Assembly: GCA_022813625.1 (NCBI GenBank)
Contig: JAKLMB010000044.1
Coordinates: forward strand, 186,001 to 250,000
Direction of reading: 5' to 3'
DNA: 64,000 bases
Source of the DNA: Aaosphaeria pasadenensis
Lineage: Eukaryota; Ascomycota; Dothideomycetes; Pleosporales
Shown here: positions 57,581 to 64,000 of the stretch, piece after piece
How positions within the stretch are numbered: position 1 is the first letter of the stretch
How the letters are laid out: each line of letters opens with the position of its first letter
Program-made: the position numbers and the translations under genes
Notes under the pieces: model-generated
What the model was told of the DNA's origin: nothing
The model's database searches: none
The model's input: only the letters and a program-made list of their open reading frames with translations

Positions 57581-58029
57581 GATCAAGTAAAAGCAGACAA
57601 TATGATAATTTAGGATGAGATAGTTGCTAGCATGAGTCTTGATTTCCTTTCATACGTAACCAGCTAACTGGCATAAGTAGCGGAGATGGGCTCTGGCTCT
57701 GATGGGGTTTCCCGCCTAGCGTGGGCAGTCACACAGCTGCGATCGACCCTCGGAAGAATCCGAGTCATTCGCCACAGACTCCCCAACGCAGGCCACATGA
57801 TCTTGTGGTATGTGTATCGCAGTGTTTGCATCCGCTAAGTGCCAGGTTCGATGCCCATAATTTTTTGGGGGGGAGGGGGAACTGCGAGAGTTGAGCTGGT
57901 AGTTGCGTCCTCCTGGTAGCGAAGCTGCACCTCATGCGACTGCCGCTCCTGGTGGCCACTGGTTCCTGCACTGGTTCCCTCGCACAAGCTTGTGGATTCC
58001 AACACTGGATACCCGGTGTATTCGTTTCA
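57581..58029. other. Intergenic between aldolase and regulator
   Basis: About 450 bases, containing the aldolase promoter. A G-rich run (GGGGGGG and AGGGGGGA, near 57867-57880) is present. A sequence like a tRNA B box at 57844 lacks stem pairing. Confidence 0.45.
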
Positions 58030-60703
58030 TTACATGGTGAAGGAGGAATCCCCTACCAAGCCCTGGAATAGTTCTTGTGCTAGCCATTGAGAATCTCCTG
58101 GGGCCTCAATATCGTCCAGAGCCGTTATCCATTCCTGGGCAGGCATCATCCCATTCCCGACGCCGAAATTATCAAATATGTTCTCCGTACCAGTGATATT
58201 ATCGAGTCCGTTCCTCGCGTGCTGGTTCATGGCTGGCGGAACCTCAGTAGCACCAACGCCATCTGCTCCAGAAAAGATAGTACCACCCGTGTGCTGGTTC
58301 GCCTGTTCTTCACATATCATGCTAACTGTGCGCTCTGATAATGTCTCAAAAATATCTCTGTAAGGAATGGCCGAAGGCCACCGATCCGCGATGATGATAA
58401 GGACTGTGGTGCAGGCCATAGAGGTGTTCATAACAGCATTTGGCTTTGTCCGCTGGCGCACGCACGGTGACCGCCATATACAGTAGAGATAGGTCAGTCC
58501 TGCCATGAAAAGGATGTGAAGGCTGCCCCATGTGAACTGGACGGAAGCTCCTTCGGTCTGATAAAGGTGGCGATACATCAGACAAATGTTACGGGCATGA
58601 TCTGCGCAAACCTCAAACGCGCGGTCTCTCGCATCCATGATGCCGACCTGGGATGGCGAAAAAGATCCTTGATACCATCCACGGCTGTCAACGATGTAAT
58701 GCCTATATAGCAATAGGATAGAGTAGTCGTAGGCTAGACTAAACCAATTTCTGGATGCGAAGACGGACAATGTTTTGCCGTGCGGGCAGTCTCCGGTGAC
58801 GCTGGGTATCAAAGCTTTCCACTCTTCTAGATCCTGCCGCAGGCTCTCAATAGAAGCGCCGACTTGCTGCGTGCGTGCATCGATGTTTGGGTAGAAGAGA
58901 TTTGCGTATATGACGTCGCTGAACTTGGACCATAGCTGACGAAGTCTGATTGCATGAAGTGCCAATGTCATACACGTGGGAGGGTCAGTATTCTTATTCC
59001 TAGGCTCACTTGTTAGCCCACCAGATGTGATATGCTCATCGTCGATGTCCGCTGGAAGCTTTTCATTTGAAAATCTTGGTCAGCAAAGTATCCTATTGAG
59101 TTTGACGAATAGTATCGTCCTTACCTCAACATCAATTGAGCTATCGGCTATGCCCACTGGTCGGCCTAAGATAAATGATGCCACGCGGTCAATATCATAC
59201 GCGACCCAGAAACACCGTTTCGACATCTCTCTCGTCAGTGCATCAGCTGTGGGGCGATACTTCTTCGTACTCCGATGGTACCCAAGCTCAACACAGTGGC
59301 GAATCGCCATTCCTGACAGTTTCCTGAGATAGTCAGACGTTTAGAGACACTCAAGTGCGTACGCCAGAAGAACGCACCATAGACTATCTCCGATAGGTGA
59401 CCGGATTGAATAGACTGCGCAGCACAGTATAGCCTGTATTGACTGCAAGCTGTCCATTTCCAAGATAGGGACGATGAATTCTAAAGCTGCCGTGTAGCAT
59501 GCCTGTCATCTTGTTAGAGACCTTTCAGTAGCCACGCTAGCCTAATGGCTATACCTCTGCATTATCAACTTCATGCTTCCCTAAAGCCAAGGATCCAATA
59601 GCATAAACCTTCACAACCATAAGGTCAGCGGTCATTCCCACGATAGTAATTCCTATTGGATCCAAACATACCATGAGCAAGAAGAATACGCTGACATCTT
59701 CAACTTGTGAAAGATCGCCTCTTGCATGTGCGTCCCTCCAATGTTTTTCCATGCTCCGTATGGTTTGCCGATGGAGGAAAGGATACTGCAAGTGGATGTT
59801 CTCAAAATAAGCTTGAGATAGTAATGACATCTTGTGGGGTGAGGGAAAGACCTGTAAGAGCCTATCTCTTGACCTCTCGATCGTTTCAAGTTGCCTCACG
59901 TTACTGGGGCGGTCATTGGAGATACTTGGCTGTGAACTTGTCGCTCGTTTTTGTCGGGGCAGACCCATGACACTGCTGGCTATCCGGGAGAACGATAATG
60001 CTGAGGAGGGTCCGAAGTACTGAGGCTCGCGGCCAGCAGCGCCTAGACAAAGAAGTGCAACTTCATCACTCAGACCGTCGGCACCTGGTGCACCAGCGTC
60101 CGGCCTTGCATGGCCCGTCCGCGGGTTCTCGGATTCAATGGCCTGCATCCTATGATTCCCTACAGATGCCACAGGACTATTCTCAAGGTTTGGTACTGCA
60201 AAATCGCTATCAAGATGATCCAGGGCGACATCTGGCCTTGTTTCCTTGAGGACACTCTCCAAATACGATACGCGCTCTTCCAAAAACTTTGATTGAGTCT
60301 CTAGGGAGCGGATATAGTCTCTTGGGCGATGAAGGCCAGTTGCGGGATCTTCAACCAGGCATTCTTAAAAGTGACTATTAGTCTCATTCTTCATGCAGAA
60401 AATAAGTAAGGGAAAGCCTAGCAGTCATGGCTAGCCTGTGTTTGGGCTGGGAATCTTGGGACTGAGATGTAATGTACCTCGCTCAGCTTTCGCACAGTTC
60501 TTGCAAATCGGTATCTGCGCATCGCACTATTTCTAAGTGTCAGCACAACAGGTACACTGATACAGCAGGCGACGTAGACTGTGAAATGTTACCTTCAGCT
60601 TACGCTGCTTGCAGTTGTTGCAGGCCAGCATGGTCCTTTCTCCAACGCGCATGCGCTTTGCCGTCGGCGCATCGCGCTCGTTGTTGCTCATACTGCTGGC
60701 CAT
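58030..60703 (-). CDS. Zn2Cys6 transcription factor
   Basis: Six exons (60703-60593, 60526-60478, 60363-59555, 59502-59378, 59323-59125, 59058-58030) give 773 residues. The binuclear zinc cluster reads ACNNCKQRKLKCDAQ with C-x2-C-x6-C-x6-C-x2-C-x6-C spacing (about residues 28-55), split over three exons as is common. A coiled-coil linker (RSLETQSKFLEERVSYLESV) and the fungal-specific domain ('AIRHCVELGYHRS', 'RCFWVAYDIDR', 'LGRPVGI') follow. Nuclear, activator-like. It sits at the end of the transporter-dehydrogenase-racemase-aldolase group and is the obvious candidate regulator of that group. Confidence 0.88.
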
Positions 60704-61104
60704 ATCTATCGAATCATCTAGTTAAAGGTGCCTTTCGGCTGGCTTTAGACACGCATCAAGACTGCTTTGGCAATTGAAATCATTGTTGGAAGGAAGATGG
60801 CAAGGTTGCCCGATAGCTTGTCCCATTAATCAGACGCTTAACAAAATATAGTCAGCCAATCAGATGCTGTGTCCGGTTCTCTAATCCCAATCAGTCAAGC
60901 TCGCCCAGAAATGGCCTAATAGAGATAACCGATAGCCGAATTGATACCTATCACATAACTATATAATAATCCTCTAAGCTTCTACTGTTAACACTGCAGC
61001 ACTAATTTCTTCCAAATAGGACAGTAAACATAAGGTTTCTTAAGGGTTTGTATGCTGTATCGGATTAGTTATGTCTATTAACATTTTAGTCTTGTGCGTG
61101 ATAC
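60704..61104. other. Intergenic, AT-leaning
   Basis: About 400 bases upstream of the Zn2Cys6 gene and downstream of the GT90 gene. No other gene seen. Confidence 0.45.
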
Positions 61105-62500
61105 TTACACAAAAGTCTCAAACGGCATACCTCTTAGCTGCATCCTCCCATCAATGAGTACCCATGGCTTCGGTTGAAAGCTCACTTCAGCCCAAGAGCG
61201 GATCAACTGACGCCAATAGCAAGTTTGTGCAGCGGGCGTCAGGTATCGTTCGCGGAAGGTCTTTGCACTATTATTTGCGATCATTTTCGCTCGCTGGGAG
61301 TCTTGGAGTAGTTCCTGTATTTTAGATTCGAGATCAGAGAAGTCGCTCTCGACTTCAACAAAATTTTGGTCCGGCCCAGATCGCACAAGCACTCTTTGGT
61401 GTGGCTCGATCCATTCGCTCTTGTGCATTATGGTTACTGATCTGCAGTTAAGGAGGTACTTGCCACGGCCGGAGTAGCTTCGCCCTACAAAGTCTCGATT
61501 AGCGGTTACATATGTAGTCAGAAAGACCAAGGGCCCAAACCTTCAGTATGTATAAGGAACTGATAACCGCAATGATCCACTATGGACAATGCCAAATCCG
61601 CGGAATCTGCAGCAATATCGGTACGATTCTTCCACCTTACTTCATGGACATCTGCCCAGCTTTTCCCCTGCGACACTCTCATCAACGAGCTCCGCACTTT
61701 ATTTGTCTTAACAGCGCCACGCCACAACGCCTTCGGGACCTTTTCTTCCCACACTACCTCGTTCGCTTCGATCTCTGCGCGGATTTGCTCGTAGTTTCCT
61801 ACCAAGTCCACTGGCCACGACCAGTATCCGAAGTCCGGCATGAGCCACATCTCTTCATCTATAGCCAGCCGCGAAAGTGACCAGAAGGTATGGTGCTGGT
61901 GTTTGATATCCGGAACATCACTAACCACGAAAGTGAATTCGATATCCGGGAGTGATTCTGGGCTCGTCGCGATAGCGCGGTCGATTTGATGGAGTGTACT
62001 AAGTGCACGACTAACCATAAAATCATCATTGACCTTCGACTCGAGGACGTACAACTAAGCACTATGTCAGCAATGCTGCTTTATTTCATCTAGGGGACAT
62101 CCGGAAGAGCCACCTTATGATTGTAAATCATGACCCTCATTGCACCTTCAGGTTTCCAATCCAGATCGATATCGGATTCTTTCACATGTCCAATCTTGTT
62201 CCTATATGCGACGGCGCGCTCGATGTAATGGAACAAGCTCTTGAACTCGGAAGAGCATTGCATCGCTGTGAGCCCATAACGACCAAAGTCCTTCGCCCGC
62301 TCCTGTGTGTGAGTTTTTGGATCCGCGAGATTGCTAGAAAATACCAGATCGCTTGATGACGAGTATGCTCCTAATTTTATCTGTCTGAGTGAAGGCGGAG
62401 CCTGGGCGTATAAACCGATGCTCATAAAGACATTTGTCGCAAGAACCAGCACGCAGGTAACGCAAAAGGCCAGAAGCCAGCGACGTTTCCTTATATCCAT
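61105..62500 (-). CDS. GT90/CAP10-type glycosyltransferase
   Basis: Three exons (62500-62114, 62054-61541, 61484-61105) give 426 residues. A short basic N-terminus (MDIRKRRW) followed by about 20 hydrophobic residues is a type II signal anchor for the Golgi. 'VPKALWRGAVKTNKVR' and 'HCGYQFLIHTEGRSYSGRGKYLLNCRS' are the hallmark segments of the CAP10/KDELC/GT90 family. The cofactor-binding and Glu/Arg-rich tail 'WIEPHQRVLVR' follows. GT90 enzymes add xylose or glucose to glycans or proteins. In fungi some act on capsule or cell-wall mannans. The TTG/GTG-type upstream extension lacks an ATG, so 62500 is used. It has no evident link to the catabolic neighbours. Confidence 0.87.
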
Positions 62501-63440
62501 ACTCACGGGCCTTGTATTCTGACTCGAAGATGATTTTTGAAAAGAAAAGAGAAATCCTCACGTCCTAAGAGTCAGGCTCTCGAATGAATATTTTAAGAGG
62601 GGACAAGGACGCCGTAGAGACGATGTTCCTATCACAGTATCCTTCTCATGTACACACAGAAGGCCATAGCGCAACAAGTAATTCTATACACTGTGCTGCA
62701 AGCGGTCTGAGCTTGGATTCGTATGCACAGAAGGTTGGTAGTGCAGTTGAAATGACCTACGCACGCCGCACTGAAACTCATAATTCTACCTAGCTCGCTC
62801 TGTATCGAGAATGCATCGTTCTTATTCCGATTTTTGTCGTGGCATTTCCCATCGAGGGTGCAATTCACCCCACATCTTGCATCTCATTAGTTTACCTCTA
62901 ACACTGGTATATTACGCAGAATACATTACTTATGCAGAGTAAATGTGGACGCAATGGCGAATAGAAGTTTCGTCACCTTGTAGGTGAAGGTGAATTCAAC
63001 AGCACTCCAATTAACCACGCAATCAACTATGCACATGGTATGGTCTGTAACGGTAGTAGATATGGAGCCGGTTGGATAAGAGGGCAGACCGGCACAGGTT
63101 ACGTGCACACTCTGTCGATAGTGCCCCGTCTTTCCACTCCGCTTTGTGTCCCATGTGCTTGTCGGGAGAGCCATTGTCGAAAAGCTCCGATCGGTGGACC
63201 TTGCGATCTCCAAATGGAAGAAGAGGCCTCGTGGCTGCAACTCATTGCTTCAGTACCGAAATGTTGAAAGATGCAGCTTCCCAGCTCAGGAGAGCCACGA
63301 TGAATTGGGCAGCAGGCTTCATCTTGGAACTGAAAGAGAACGGAGAAAAGATTAGGTAGGATGAGGTGACTGTACTTAACCAACGATGTTAAGGCTTGGT
63401 TTGTTTTTCATTATCAACTTAAAGGAGGAACCCTTAAATG
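62501..63440. other. Intergenic, no gene supported
   Basis: About 940 bases. Overlapping open frames on both strands (for example 62926-63383) show no domains. Confidence 0.45.
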
Positions 63441-63700
63441 TTCTTCTCACACATACAAAGGAGAATTTACTAACAGCATAGTACAGTGTGACACACCTAA
63501 TAATTTGCAGAGTTAGACAAGTCACCCCTTATAAGGTACGGGGGCACGTAGTACTCCTGGCAGGAAGAAATCTACCTTACGTGTCCTTCTCACAGACGAA
63601 AAGGAGAATCTACTAACGGCATAGTACAGTGTGACACCTCTAAAAACCTCGAAGTTGCACCTGCGTAGTTAGAAAAGTAACCTCTCACAACGCGCAGCAG
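63441..63700. repeat. 143-bp tandem duplication
   Basis: The sequence from TTCTTCTCAC at 63441 recurs at 63584 (TCCTTCTCAC). Long shared blocks such as CATAGTACAGTGTGACAC occur in both, and GTTAGA(C/A)AAGT(C/A)ACC recurs near 63512 and 63667. The copies are about 80-85% identical by eye and include small indels. Confidence 0.8.
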
Positions 63701-63799
63701 CGGGTAGCACTTCCAGCGGCAGTAGTTCTGCACGCATGGGGTTGCAGAATGTAGGTTCACTCATAGCACAGCATTCGTTCTCATTTCACCTGTATCGAG

Positions 63800-64000
63800 G
63801 CATATTCCTCCATGATCCCAATGCAGCCAAGATACCCGCCAACAGACGTACATATAAAGAGAGTCGACTTGCCCGTCTTCCCTTCTCTGCCTCCACCTTC
63901 GACAACACTCATTTCTCTGCAACTCAACTACATAAATCTCGTCTTAATCTTCTCTACGCTCCCTCACCCTCTACCACCATCACCGTTTTGAGCCATCATG
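63800..64000 (+). promoter_or_regulatory. Promoter and start of a truncated gene
   Basis: A TATA box (TATAAAG, 63853-63859) is followed by a long C/T-rich leader with CAACTC and CACC elements. The leader ends at ATG 63998-64000, preceded by GCCATC. This looks like a strong fungal promoter, with coding sequence starting on the last three bases. The gene itself is outside the window. Confidence 0.6.

Noticed and set aside
57844..57856. tRNA-like B box (GGTTCGATGCC)
   Set aside because: The flanking bases do not pair into a T stem and no A box lies at the right distance upstream.
142..62500. A classical secondary-metabolite gene cluster
   Set aside because: No PKS, NRPS, terpene cyclase, DMATS or RiPP precursor is visible. 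The enzyme sets fit catabolism better.

Overview
The window is nuclear DNA of a filamentous ascomycete (Pezizomycotina). The genes are split by many short introns (mostly 42-70 nt, GT..AG, with CTRAY-like branch sites). They encode fungal-type regulators (bZIP with a DUF3425-like tail, Zn2Cys6, fungal-specific transcription factor domain). Two AT-rich stretches look like old RIP (repeat-induced point mutation) damage. I cannot name genus or species. I see no rRNA, tRNA or CRISPR, and no core secondary-metabolite synthase (PKS, NRPS, terpene cyclase). I rebuilt the gene models by joining exons by eye, keeping frame and family consensus across each junction.

Region 1 (about 0.1-21.8 kb) looks like a catabolic island. 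It holds a multifunctional-enzyme-2-like SDR, an HSL-type alpha/beta hydrolase, an MFS sugar-type transporter, two different Baeyer-Villiger-type flavin monooxygenases (BVMOs), a bZIP regulator, an acyl-CoA synthetase ending in the peroxisomal signal SRL, a full-length PDR-type ABC transporter, and a regulator with a fungal transcription factor domain but no zinc cluster. Together they could turn a ketone into an ester (BVMO), cleave it (hydrolase), activate the acid (CoA ligase) and send it to beta-oxidation. This assignment is inferred.

Region 2 (about 23.4-30.4 kb) holds small-molecule-modifying genes: two NmrA/atypical SDR proteins, a small SRPBCC protein and an atypical SDR. Two of them, convergent at 27.0-30.4 kb, lie between AT-rich islands. 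The left island grows out of a tandem repeat whose successive copies lose C/G to T/A step by step.

Region 3 (about 31.5-41 kb) holds an amino-acid permease, a classical SDR, an enolase-superfamily (MR/MLE) dehydratase, an MDR oxidoreductase and a secreted CE1-type esterase. A gene-poor stretch of about 3.2 kb follows.

Region 4 (44.1-50.1 kb) is a striking trio: a DUF1338/HglS-type 2-oxoadipate dioxygenase, a D-lactate/D-2-hydroxyglutarate-type FAD dehydrogenase (with an apparent frameshift) and a pipecolate/saccharopine-type FAD oxidase with a peroxisomal SRL tail. It resembles a lysine-degradation module ending in 2-oxoglutarate.

Region 5 (51.3-60.7 kb) holds an MFS sugar/acid transporter, a D-2-hydroxyacid dehydrogenase, an Asp/Glu-racemase-like protein, a class II aldolase and a Zn2Cys6 regulator. 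It is probably another catabolic cluster, for a small hydroxy or sugar acid. A GT90/CAP10 glycosyltransferase, a 143-bp tandem duplication and the start codon of a cut-off gene close the window.
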